DNA from: Deltaproteobacteria bacterium
Lineage (GTDB): Bacteria; Desulfobacterota; Desulfobacteria; Desulfobacterales; JAFDCJ01
Direction of reading: 5' to 3'
DNA: 5,564 nucleotides
NCBI GenBank assembly: GCA_019310665.1
Contig: JAFDDW010000176.1
Location: forward strand, 1-5,564
Below are positions 1 to 5,520 of this stretch, in pieces. The translations under genes were made by a program, and so were the position numbers. Positions within the stretch are counted from its first letter, which is position 1. Every line of letters starts with the position of its first letter. Below the pieces are notes generated by a model. That model searched no databases. It was not told the origin of the DNA and saw only the letters and a program-made list of their open reading frames with translations.

Positions 1-67
1 CCTCGGTTTGGCCACCCTGTGCGGGGGCGGTGGGGTGTCGATGGCTTGTGCATTGGAGATGATTTAA
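1..67 (+). CDS. Thiolase (acetyl-CoA acyltransferase), C-terminal fragment
   Basis: Only the last 21 codons are in the window. The reading frame starts at base 2 and ends at TAA 65-67. The translated tail contains LGLATLCGGGG followed by VSMACALEMI. This matches the conserved C-terminus of thiolases, where the cysteine of the LC-x-GGG motif (codon 20-22 here) is the acid/base cysteine that activates the nucleophilic thiol during Claisen condensation or thiolysis. The family works in the cytoplasm and carries out the last step of beta-oxidation, or acetoacetyl-CoA formation. The substrate range (short-chain biosynthetic versus long-chain degradative) cannot be told from this tail. A fatty-acyl-CoA synthetase 1.6 kb downstream fits a fatty-acid-degradation setting. 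The gene is cut by the window edge and is not truncated biologically as far as can be seen. The motif and its position right before a stop make the family call fairly secure despite the short length. Confidence 0.82.
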   Translation, partial: LGLATLCGGGGVSMACALEMI

Positions 68-187
68 AATCCCCCCTACCCCCCTTTAAAAAAGGGGGAA
101 TGACAGTGAATGCCGCCCGCCTTTTCTAAAGGGGGAGGGCAGGGATTTTTCACTCCCCCCTTTTCTAAAGGGGGGCTGGGGGGGATT
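66..187. repeat. Three C-run/G-run inverted-repeat units upstream of DUF559 gene
   Basis: Unit 1 (66-98) reads AAAAT, C6, TA, C6, then TTT-AAA-AAA and G5; its hairpin pairs 80-87 with 91-98. Unit 3 (155-187) is nearly the reverse complement of unit 1: C6 TTT (155-163) pairs with AAA G6 (167-175) around a TCT loop, followed by CT, G7 and ATTT. Unit 2 (about 121-150) is a decayed copy in the same orientation as unit 3. Units 1 and 3 therefore face each other as inverted copies. From memory, not from a search, C-run/G-run repeats of this kind often flank DUF559 genes in diverse bacteria. None of the hairpins is followed by a T-run, so they do not look like intrinsic terminators. No matching unit is seen after the gene's stop codon. 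Confidence 0.85.
178..184 (+). promoter_or_regulatory. G-run ribosome binding site supplied by the repeat
   Basis: Seven consecutive G residues lie 7 bases before the GTG at 192 and are the only plausible Shine-Dalgarno sequence for the DUF559 gene. They are the terminal part of repeat unit 3, so the repeat doubles as the translation signal. The C-run at 155-160 can pair with either 170-175 or 178-184, so alternative folding could hide this site. That regulatory idea is an inference from complementarity only. Confidence 0.6.
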
Positions 188-191
188 TATA

Positions 192-539
192 GTGCTACCC
201 TACAACAAAAATCTCAAAAAACATGCCAGAGAACTCAGAAAGAACATGACTGATGCAGAACGATTTCTCTGGTCAAAATTAAGAAGAAAACAGCTTAAGG
301 AATATCAATTTTACAGGCAAAAAAACATTGGGGATTACATCGTTGATTTCTACTGCCCTGCAGCAAAATTAGTTGTTGAAATAGACGGCGGCCAGCACTA
401 TGCAGAAGAAAATATTGTGAAAGATGAAGCAAGGGACAAATTTTTGAGCGGCCTCGGCTTCAGGGTATTAAGGTTTTCGAATAGTGATGTTTTCAAAAAT
501 ATTGAGGGAGTTGTTACGGATATATATAATCATCTTTAA
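192..539 (+). CDS. DUF559 domain protein (Vsr-like endonuclease fold)
   Basis: This 115-aa protein covers essentially the whole DUF559 family, whose members are usually about 110-130 aa. It begins with the typical MLPYN start, then a helical stretch containing MTDAERFLW (residues 19-27). The core is YRQKNIGDYIVDFYCP (41-56) followed by LVVEIDGGQHY (60-70). The conserved acidic residues D52, E63 and D65, with H69 and Q68 nearby, match the restriction-endonuclease-like core shared with Vsr mismatch endonucleases; E23 is also conserved. Family nuclease activity is inferred from fold, and the biological role is not established. The GTG start is chosen because MLPYN is the family's usual N-terminus and a G-run lies 7 bases upstream. 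A sampled line of this gene is about 37% GC, against about 57% in a sampled line of the downstream ligase. Together with the repeats in front, this suggests an acquired cassette. All key residues are intact, so it is not a pseudogene. Confidence 0.9.
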   Translation: MLPYNKNLKKHARELRKNMTDAERFLWSKLRRKQLKEYQFYRQKNIGDYIVDFYCPAAKLVVEIDGGQHYAEENIVKDEARDKFLSGLGFRVLRFSNSDVFKNIEGVVTDIYNHL

Positions 540-560
540 ACACATCAAAGGAGGCTGAGA

Positions 561-1307
561 ATGAAAAGAATACTGTTTTGTGGGTTCTGTATTTTCCTGG
601 TGACTTTATTTCCCATCAGTTTAATGGCAGCGGACTATGTAGCTGAGGCCGAATTAGCCTATGCCCGGGGAGGACTTGAGGGCTACAAACAGGCCATTGA
701 GCTATATGAAAAGGCATTGGCCGAAAATCCCAACAGCTATGAGTCGAACTGGAAGTGTTCAAGAGCGTACAGAGAATACGGTAATGAAGCCAAATCGCAA
801 AAAGTTGAGGGCTGGAAGGACATTTGTGCCAAATACGGCAAAAGCGGGATGCAATATGCGCAAAAAGCCATCGAGCTGGGGCCTGACAAACCGGACGGAC
901 ACTACTATTATGGCCTCAACGTCGGTATCTACAATAATGGTGTCGGCATATTTACGGCGCTGTCCGAGGGCCTCAAAGGCAAAACCCAGACCAGTTTTGA
1001 AAAAACTTATGAAATTAACAAAATGTATAAAGACGCCGGGCCTATGCTCTCCCTCGGCCGTTTCTGGGCGGTCCTCCCCTGGCCCCTGCATGACCGTAAA
1101 AAATCACTGAAATACTACCGTGAATACCAGGCAACCGAATACTTTGCAGATAACTTCGAAGCATATGTCTACCTTGGCGAGCTGCTGATCCAAATAGGCG
1201 GAGATGAAAACAAGGCCGAAGCCAAAGGCTTGCTGGAAAAAGCAACCAAATCCGATGATCCCTATTTTAGAGATAAGGCCAAAGAATTACTGACAAAAAT
1301 CAAATAA
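561..1307 (+). CDS. Secreted TPR protein, TatT/RMD-like
   Basis: This 248-aa protein has a type I signal peptide: MKR, then a hydrophobic core to about residue 20, with cleavage likely after A23 or A24. Cysteines 7 and 10 do not sit in a lipobox, so a lipoprotein is unlikely and the mature protein should be periplasmic. The rest is helical and repeat-like. A clear TPR unit spans about 34-68 (GYKQAIELYEKALAENPNS at 41-59), followed by weaker units at about 92-125, 145-175 and 200-232. HYYYGLNVG (114-122) and LGRFWAVLPWPLHDRKKSL (165-183) resemble conserved blocks of TatT (the TPR partner of some TRAP transporters) and RMD-type TPR proteins. No TRAP transporter subunits are visible here, so a transporter role is not supported. 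A strong AAAGGAGG at 547-554 sits 6 bases before the ATG. The gene starts 21 bases after the DUF559 stop, so it could be co-transcribed with it. The function is a protein-binding scaffold at best and the partner is unknown. Confidence 0.75.
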   Translation: MKRILFCGFCIFLVTLFPISLMAADYVAEAELAYARGGLEGYKQAIELYEKALAENPNSYESNWKCSRAYREYGNEAKSQKVEGWKDICAKYGKSGMQYAQKAIELGPDKPDGHYYYGLNVGIYNNGVGIFTALSEGLKGKTQTSFEKTYEINKMYKDAGPMLSLGRFWAVLPWPLHDRKKSLKYYREYQATEYFADNFEAYVYLGELLIQIGGDENKAEAKGLLEKATKSDDPYFRDKAKELLTKIK

Positions 1308-1350
1308 CTTCAAAGGGTAAAGTTCTAAAGAAATATTAAAATAAATTTGC

Positions 1351-1584
1351 AGAAAATTCCAAAATACAAGCACCAAATTACAAATAAATCTCAAACTACA
1401 ATATCCAATGACCCAAACGAGGAAATTTACTCCTTAATCGAGCGAAAAACTCGATTAAGGAAATGGTGGATCGTTGCCGGAATATCGTTATTTCAAATGA
1501 AATAAATCCACAGCGTGTTTGGATCATTTGAGATTGGAATTTGGATATTGTTTGTGATTTGTCATTTGGTGCTTGGAATTTTCT
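1351..1584. repeat. MITE-like inverted-repeat element with 68-bp imperfect arms
   Basis: The gap 1308-1667 contains no gene but holds this element. The left arm (1351-1418) starts AGAAAATTCC and ends CCAAAC. The right arm (1517-1584) is its imperfect inverted copy, starting GTTTGG and ending GGAATTTTCT. Shared blocks in the same order include AAGCACCAAAT, ACAAAT, CAATATCCA and CCAAAC, separated by small gaps. The termini match perfectly for 10 bp, with a TG two bases further out on each side. The 98-bp centre (1419-1516) has no open frame of note and carries two smaller palindromes, at 1431-1461 and 1488-1505. This looks like a non-autonomous element or a multi-copy intergenic repeat. No target-site duplication is obvious. 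The flanks 1308-1350 and 1585-1667 show only AT-rich sequence and the ligase's ribosome binding site. Confidence 0.75.
1431..1461. other. Perfect 12-bp hairpin in the centre of the repeat element
   Basis: TCCTTAATCGAG (1431-1442) is perfectly complementary to CTCGATTAAGGA (1450-1461) around the 7-base loop CGAAAAA. No T-run follows on either strand, so a rho-independent terminator is unlikely. It could be a structured RNA element, a binding site for a dimeric protein, or a remnant of another small palindrome inserted into the element. A second palindrome, TTATTTCA (1488-1495) with TGAAATAA (1498-1505), lies in the same central region. Confidence 0.65.
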
Positions 1585-1667
1585 TCATGCATGCATTTAG
1601 CTGGACTTAGATATCCTATACGGCCTTTTTAATATATTTGTGGAACATAGAAATATGAGGTGACATA

Positions 1668-3362
1668 ATGTCCGATCCTTACGCAGCTATGCCTTGGCTA
1701 AAGCATTATGATGAACACGTTCCTCAGAGCCTGAACTATTCCAACAAAACCTATGCCGAAGTATTCCGTGAAGCCACCACCTATATACCCACTAGAATTG
1801 CAATCTACTACATGGGCCGAGGAATCACCTACCACGAACTGGATAAACTCTCCAACCGCTTTGCCCGCTTTCTCAAAAAAAGCGGGTTGAAGCCGGGCGA
1901 TACGGTGGGCGTCAATTTGCCCAATATCCCGGCCTACTATATATCCATCATTGGCATCCAGAAGGCGGGCTGTGTGCTGACCGGCATCAGCCCCCTGCTG
2001 CAGCCTAAAGAACTTGAATATCAGCTAAACGATTCCGGTGCCAAACTTCTGGTGACCCTGGATGCATTATTCCAAAAGCTGGAGACCATTGTCGGCGGGA
2101 CAGTCGTCCAAACCATAGCGGTTGCAACCATTGCCGACTTTCTCTCTCCTCTCAAGGGATTTTTGGGTAAACTGCTAAAAAAAATTCCCACCGGGCGGGT
2201 AAACTCCGTTTCCGGCATTAAGGTGGGCCGCTTTATGAATTTCGTTCAGACGATGCCTGCCGACTATGTGGAAGAAAAGCTGTACCCGGATGCGCCCTGT
2301 CTCATGCAGTACACCGGCGGTACCACCGGCCCCCCCAAAGGGGCCGTCCTCACCCACAGAAATATCGTGGATCAAATCCAGCAGGTAAATACCTGGCTTG
2401 ATATCAGCCAGGGTCAGGAGTCTACCCTTCTCTCCGCCTTTCCGCTTTTTCACCAGGCCGGCCTGTTTTTAGGGATGGCCACCATGGCCTTCGGCGGAAC
2501 TCAAGTGGCGGTCCCCAACCCGAGAGACCTGGATTTTCTCATATCAGCAATTAAAAAATACCAACCCCAGGGAATCGTCAATGTTCCTACCATCTATCTC
2601 GAATTATTGAAAAAGCCAAAATTCGGATCTCTTGATTTTTCCGGAGTTGAGTGGTTCATCAGCGGAGCCGCCCCCTTCCCTCCCGAATACATCAAGGCTT
2701 TTGAAGATGTGGTCGGTGAAGGCAAACTGCTGGAAGTTCTGGGAATGACCGAGACCAGCCCGGTGCACATGGGCCTGCCGCGATATGGTCTGAAGAAACC
2801 GGGATCCGTGGGCATCCCTTTTCCGGATACCGAAGTAAAATTGATCGATCCCGATACAGGAGAGATCGTGCCGGTCGGAGAACCCGGCGAACTGGTAGTC
2901 AAGGGACCCCAGGTGTTCACCGTGGGATACCACAACAAACCTGAAGAAACCGCCGCGACCCTGAAAGATGGGTGGCTATACACCGGGGATGTCTGCAAAA
3001 TGGATACCGACGGCTATTTTTATGTCGTCGACCGCCTCAAAGACATGGTAATCGTCTCGGGCTACAAGGTATTCACCCGAACCGTTGATGACGTTTTGAT
3101 GGAGCATCCCGATATTGATATGGCCGCCGCCATTGGACTGCCGGACCCCAACCGACCCGGTTCAGAAATCGTCGCCACAGCGATTGTTCTAAAGCCGGAC
3201 GTTGAAAAGAACGAGGACACCCGGAAAAAAATAACCCAATACATGAAAGAAAAGGTGGCGCCCTACAAAGTTCCCAAGAAGATTGAATTCATGGATGAGC
3301 TGCCCCTGAGCGCTGTGGGAAAAGTCCTCAAGCGGGAGCTGAGAGAGTTGATGAAGACCTGA
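1668..3362 (+). CDS. Long-chain fatty-acyl-CoA synthetase (AMP-forming, FadD-like)
   Basis: This 564-aa adenylate-forming ligase is full length for FadD-type enzymes. It activates a carboxylic acid with ATP to the acyl-adenylate and then forms the CoA thioester in the cytoplasm or at the inner membrane. The family motifs occur in order: the ATP-binding loop YTGGTTGPPKG at 215-225 (K224), FPLFHQAG at 258-265, LGMTETSP at 358-365 (E362), YTGD at 438-441, hinge block DRLKDMVIVSGYKVF at 455-469, and PLSAVGKVLKREL at 546-558 with catalytic lysine K552. The N-terminus (PWLKHYDEHVPQSLNY, 9-24) is FadD-like. A TGAGGTGA at 1656-1663 supports the 1668 start. After the hinge, the usual P-x-E-V-E-type residues read T-R-T-V-D (470-474), a mild departure from textbook members. 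The exact substrate cannot be read from sequence; long-chain fatty acid is most likely, while aromatic or medium-chain acids remain possible. The partial thiolase upstream fits beta-oxidation. Confidence 0.9.
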   Translation: MSDPYAAMPWLKHYDEHVPQSLNYSNKTYAEVFREATTYIPTRIAIYYMGRGITYHELDKLSNRFARFLKKSGLKPGDTVGVNLPNIPAYYISIIGIQKAGCVLTGISPLLQPKELEYQLNDSGAKLLVTLDALFQKLETIVGGTVVQTIAVATIADFLSPLKGFLGKLLKKIPTGRVNSVSGIKVGRFMNFVQTMPADYVEEKLYPDAPCLMQYTGGTTGPPKGAVLTHRNIVDQIQQVNTWLDISQGQESTLLSAFPLFHQAGLFLGMATMAFGGTQVAVPNPRDLDFLISAIKKYQPQGIVNVPTIYLELLKKPKFGSLDFSGVEWFISGAAPFPPEYIKAFEDVVGEGKLLEVLGMTETSPVHMGLPRYGLKKPGSVGIPFPDTEVKLIDPDTGEIVPVGEPGELVVKGPQVFTVGYHNKPEETAATLKDGWLYTGDVCKMDTDGYFYVVDRLKDMVIVSGYKVFTRTVDDVLMEHPDIDMAAAIGLPDPNRPGSEIVATAIVLKPDVEKNEDTRKKITQYMKEKVAPYKVPKKIEFMDELPLSAVGKVLKRELRELMKT

Positions 3363-3401
3363 TTAAGTCGATATACACTAATATTAATGCATGCTTAGAA
3401 G

Positions 3402-3509
3402 TTTCACCACCCGCCTCGCTCGAGGCACTGAGGACACTGAGGAGTATAATTTTTCCCGGACGGACAAATGAAAACTTTTCTCTGTGCTCTCTGTTCCTCT
3501 GTGGTGAAA
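3402..3509. repeat. Inverted-repeat element with TTTCACCAC / GTGGTGAAA ends
   Basis: The gap between the ligase and the hydrolase genes holds this 108-bp element. The ends TTTCACCAC (3402-3410) and GTGGTGAAA (3501-3509) are perfectly complementary. Inside, the left arm (GAGGCACTGAGGACACTGAGGAG, 3422-3444, given here as a consensus of GAGGACACTGA-type units) loosely mirrors the right arm CTCTGTGCTCTCTGTTCCTCTG (3480-3501 region). The left arm also carries a small extra palindrome, GCCTCG-CT-CGAGGC (3413-3426), that the right arm lacks. I recall similar TTTCACCACAGAGG-type repeats as common intergenic repeats in several bacterial groups, but this was not searched. No T-run follows a stable stem, so a terminator role is not supported. 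Confidence 0.75.
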
Positions 3510-3542
3510 TAATATTGAAACTGCATCGGGCCATGTTTAAAT

Positions 3543-3548
3543 AGAGGA
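3543..3548 (+). promoter_or_regulatory. Ribosome binding site deciding the GTG start of the hydrolase gene
   Basis: AGAGGA lies 7 bases before GTG 3556. There is no ATG with comparable spacing near the N-terminal membrane helix; the first internal Met is residue 35, at the end of that helix, so starting there would remove the anchor. The site lies about 35 bases downstream of the end of the inverted-repeat element. Confidence 0.65.
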
Positions 3549-3555
3549 ATTCTCA

Positions 3556-5397
3556 GTGAATACAGCGCAGCTATTCGACCCCGATCGCCGCAGCAAAGCA
3601 CCCCTTGCGTTTATTGTTTGCTTAGTCGTTCTGATTGGTGCCGTAGTTCTGGCATCTATGACCCAGAAGGGTTTCGGCCGAATTGCGGTATCCAATGTGA
3701 CCTACACGAATTACAACGGCATCGTTATCCGGGCCAAACTTCTCAAGCCGCTAAACGCCTCATCATCCAATCCGGCACCGGGCATTGTGTACATCCACGG
3801 TTATCAGAACAACCGCGAAACCAGTGATGCCTACTGCATTGAACTGGCACGGCGGGGGCTTGTGGTTCTGGAGATTGATGCCATTGGCCGGGGCAACTCC
3901 GGCATTCCGGGAGAACTGGATGATACTGATTTTGATGCCACCTATGGCGGGAAAACATCTTTGACCTATCTTAAATCCCTAGCCTTTGTCGATGGGCACA
4001 AAATTGGTTTGATGGGTCACAGCCTTGGGGCGGCAATGGTTTATGCCATGGCCCTCAAAGACCCCTCGCTGGGCGCACTTGTTATATCCGGCTTTGCCTA
4101 CAGAGATGACGCCTCAACCCGGTTGCCGAAAAACATGCTGATGATCTTTGGAAAATATGACGAATTCCGAGAGCGCATGACCGGTACAAAAGATTTTGAA
4201 AAAGAATGGATGCGCACAGATCGGACCCGTAAGGTGTTTCCGGTTGAAAACCCTGAGCTGTCGAAAACCTATGGAGAATTCAATGCCGGTACCGCGCGGC
4301 GGGTCTTTATGCCGAAAATTACCCATCTGCACACTTCCCACAGCAGCACTTCCGTTGCCGAAGCCCTAAAATGGATTCAGCAGGCCCTTGATCCACCCGA
4401 GGAAAAATGGATTCCGATCGGAAACCAGATCTGGCCAATTAAAGAATGGTCGACGCTGGTCGCCCTGGTTGCCTGCCTGACCTCCCTGCTGCCGTTGGGG
4501 TTGATGCTGCTGCGGACGTCAGTTTTTAGATCACTGCATTTCCCGATTTCGGCAAACTACAGTTGCAGCGGCAAGGCATACGTCAAGCCGGCCATTATCA
4601 ATGGTGTGCTCATGTGGCTCTACTTCCCGATTATCTTTGTCCTGTTCGGGATCCATGTATATCTGGTTCGCATCGACAAGGTATTTCCCCTGATGATGAC
4701 CAATGGCATTGTCTGGTGGTTTCTATGGATAAACATCATTGGCTTTTTCTTTTTCCGGCGATGGTTTAAAAAGCAACGTCGAGAAAATGGTTTGACGCTT
4801 TTTGAACTGGGGCTTTCCGATCAGGAGGACCGTTTCAGCTTAAAGGGTGTGTTCATCGCCAAAACCGTCTTGCTGGCAACAATTCTGTTTCTCTTTGCCT
4901 ACTTGGTCGAGCATACCCTGGAAAGTATATTCATTGTTGATTTTCGTTTCATCTTCCCCTTTGCAAGTGACCTGACGCCTTACAGGGCACAGCTCTGGTT
5001 CTCGTACTTTCCATTTTTGCTGCTAGGCTTTTTACTGATGGGCATCTTCCTCCACGGTCAGTTGCGCCAACCGCTGAAATCAACCTGGCTGAAGACCTTC
5101 ATCTCCTGGTCCATATTCAACATCCTGATTCTGGTAATCCCACCGGTTTTATTCCTAATGGTTCAATACGTACCGCTGTTTATTACCGGAACCATTCCCT
5201 TTGTCGGCCCCGGCGGCATGTTCATCGCGTATACCCATAACCTATTCCACATCATCGCTGTGCTGATCCTGGTGATACCGATTCAAACCTGGTTTTATCA
5301 GCTGACCGGCAGAATTTACCTTGGAGCAATGCTCAACGCGGCCCTGGTGACCTGGATGTTCGTATCGTCCCAGGTAATCGCACCGGTACCGGTTTGA
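3556..5397 (+). CDS. Alpha/beta hydrolase fused to a C-terminal multi-helix membrane domain
   Basis: This 613-aa protein has three parts. Residues 16-35 form a membrane anchor. Residues about 45-278 are an alpha/beta hydrolase: oxyanion region YIHGYQ (79-84), DAIGRGNSG (108-116), nucleophile elbow GHSLG (154-158, S156), probable acid D202 in FGKYDEF, and a histidine cluster H257/H259/H262 that should include the catalytic His. Residues 299-608 contain about eight hydrophobic helices (near 299-319, 347-370, 380-400, 432-452, 476-498, 513-536, 561-581, 588-608), plus a weaker segment at 538-559 that may be re-entrant. Positive clusters (R11-K14, R320-R325, R401-R409, R504-K512) fall on one side when the N-terminus is cytoplasmic. 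This places the hydrolase outside the membrane, in the periplasm. The fold is that of serine esterases, lipases and peptidases; the substrate is unknown and the membrane half is not a family I can name. It might release acyl groups for the upstream ligase, but that rests on proximity only. Confidence 0.8.
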   Translation: MNTAQLFDPDRRSKAPLAFIVCLVVLIGAVVLASMTQKGFGRIAVSNVTYTNYNGIVIRAKLLKPLNASSSNPAPGIVYIHGYQNNRETSDAYCIELARRGLVVLEIDAIGRGNSGIPGELDDTDFDATYGGKTSLTYLKSLAFVDGHKIGLMGHSLGAAMVYAMALKDPSLGALVISGFAYRDDASTRLPKNMLMIFGKYDEFRERMTGTKDFEKEWMRTDRTRKVFPVENPELSKTYGEFNAGTARRVFMPKITHLHTSHSSTSVAEALKWIQQALDPPEEKWIPIGNQIWPIKEWSTLVALVACLTSLLPLGLMLLRTSVFRSLHFPISANYSCSGKAYVKPAIINGVLMWLYFPIIFVLFGIHVYLVRIDKVFPLMMTNGIVWWFLWINIIGFFFFRRWFKKQRRENGLTLFELGLSDQEDRFSLKGVFIAKTVLLATILFLFAYLVEHTLESIFIVDFRFIFPFASDLTPYRAQLWFSYFPFLLLGFLLMGIFLHGQLRQPLKSTWLKTFISWSIFNILILVIPPVLFLMVQYVPLFITGTIPFVGPGGMFIAYTHNLFHIIAVLILVIPIQTWFYQLTGRIYLGAMLNAALVTWMFVSSQVIAPVPV

Positions 5398-5399
5398 CC

Positions 5400-5512
5400 A
5401 GAGGACCCGTCTTCGCCTGACGGCTTCGCCGCGGCAGGCAGAGGTCAGAGGACAGAGGACAGAAGACAGAGGATAGAAGGTAAGAAGATGAGAAGGTGGG
5501 AAGGTAGAGGAC
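5400..5512. repeat. Purine-rich 7-8 bp tandem repeat, interrupted
   Basis: One AGAGGAC unit (5400-5406) begins two bases after the hydrolase stop codon. After a GC-rich interruption (5407-5439), successive units run from 5440: AGAGGTC, AGAGGAC, AGAGGAC, AGAAGAC, AGAGGAT, AGAAGGT. They then drift to 8-base units AAGAAGAT, GAGAAGGT and GGGAAGGT, and return to AGAGGAC at 5506-5512. One strand is almost pure purine. It is non-coding, with no sign of a gene between 5398 and the window end. I see no promoter or terminator in it. Confidence 0.8.
5415..5439. other. GC-rich hairpin inside the tandem repeat
   Basis: GCCTG (5415-5419) pairs with CAGGC (5435-5439), and CGGC (5421-5424) pairs with GCCG (5428-5431) around a TTC loop. 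An internal bulge (A versus CGG) separates the two stems. It lies within a 33-bp GC-rich segment (5407-5439) that splits the purine heptad array. It is 18 bases after the hydrolase stop, but no T-run follows, so a classical terminator is not supported. A role in stopping transcription or protecting the mRNA 3' end is possible but unproven. Confidence 0.6.
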
Positions 5513-5520
5513 AGAAAAAT

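Noticed and set aside
1..129. Alternative open frame 1 at the left edge, reading through the first repeat
   Set aside because: Frame 2 gives a clear thiolase C-terminus with a stop at 65-67, whereas frame 1 translates the repeat into low-complexity sequence.
80..175. C-run/G-run hairpins as intrinsic terminators of the thiolase gene
   Set aside because: Stems are GC-rich, but no T-run follows on the + strand, and the last hairpin leads directly into a G-run and a start codon.
661..1110. Overlapping open frames within the TPR gene, both strands
   Set aside because: They lie inside a gene with a signal peptide, TPR pattern and strong ribosome binding site. The alternative translations show no domain pattern.
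1587..1596. ATGCATGCAT next to the first element and ATGCATGC (3387-3394) next to the second, as a shared insertion signal
   Set aside because: It is a short self-complementary word, with different spacing and on opposite sides of the two elements. It was too weak to report as a finding.
1597..1640. Sigma-70 promoter before the acyl-CoA synthetase gene
   Set aside because: AT-rich words such as TATCCT are present, but no convincing -35/-10 pair with proper spacing was found.
2175..2998. Minus-strand open frames inside the acyl-CoA synthetase gene
   Set aside because: They are antisense to a gene with every family motif intact, and their translations look like compositional shadows.
3379..3516. 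TAATATT on both sides of the TTTCACCAC element (3379-3385 and 3510-3516) as a target-site duplication
   Set aside because: The right copy abuts the element, but the left copy is 16 bases away from it; a 7-bp AT-rich match there can occur by chance.
3328..3601. Small minus-strand open frames across the ligase-hydrolase gap
   Set aside because: They translate the repeat element and gene ends, with no recognisable domain; the inverted repeat explains the region better.
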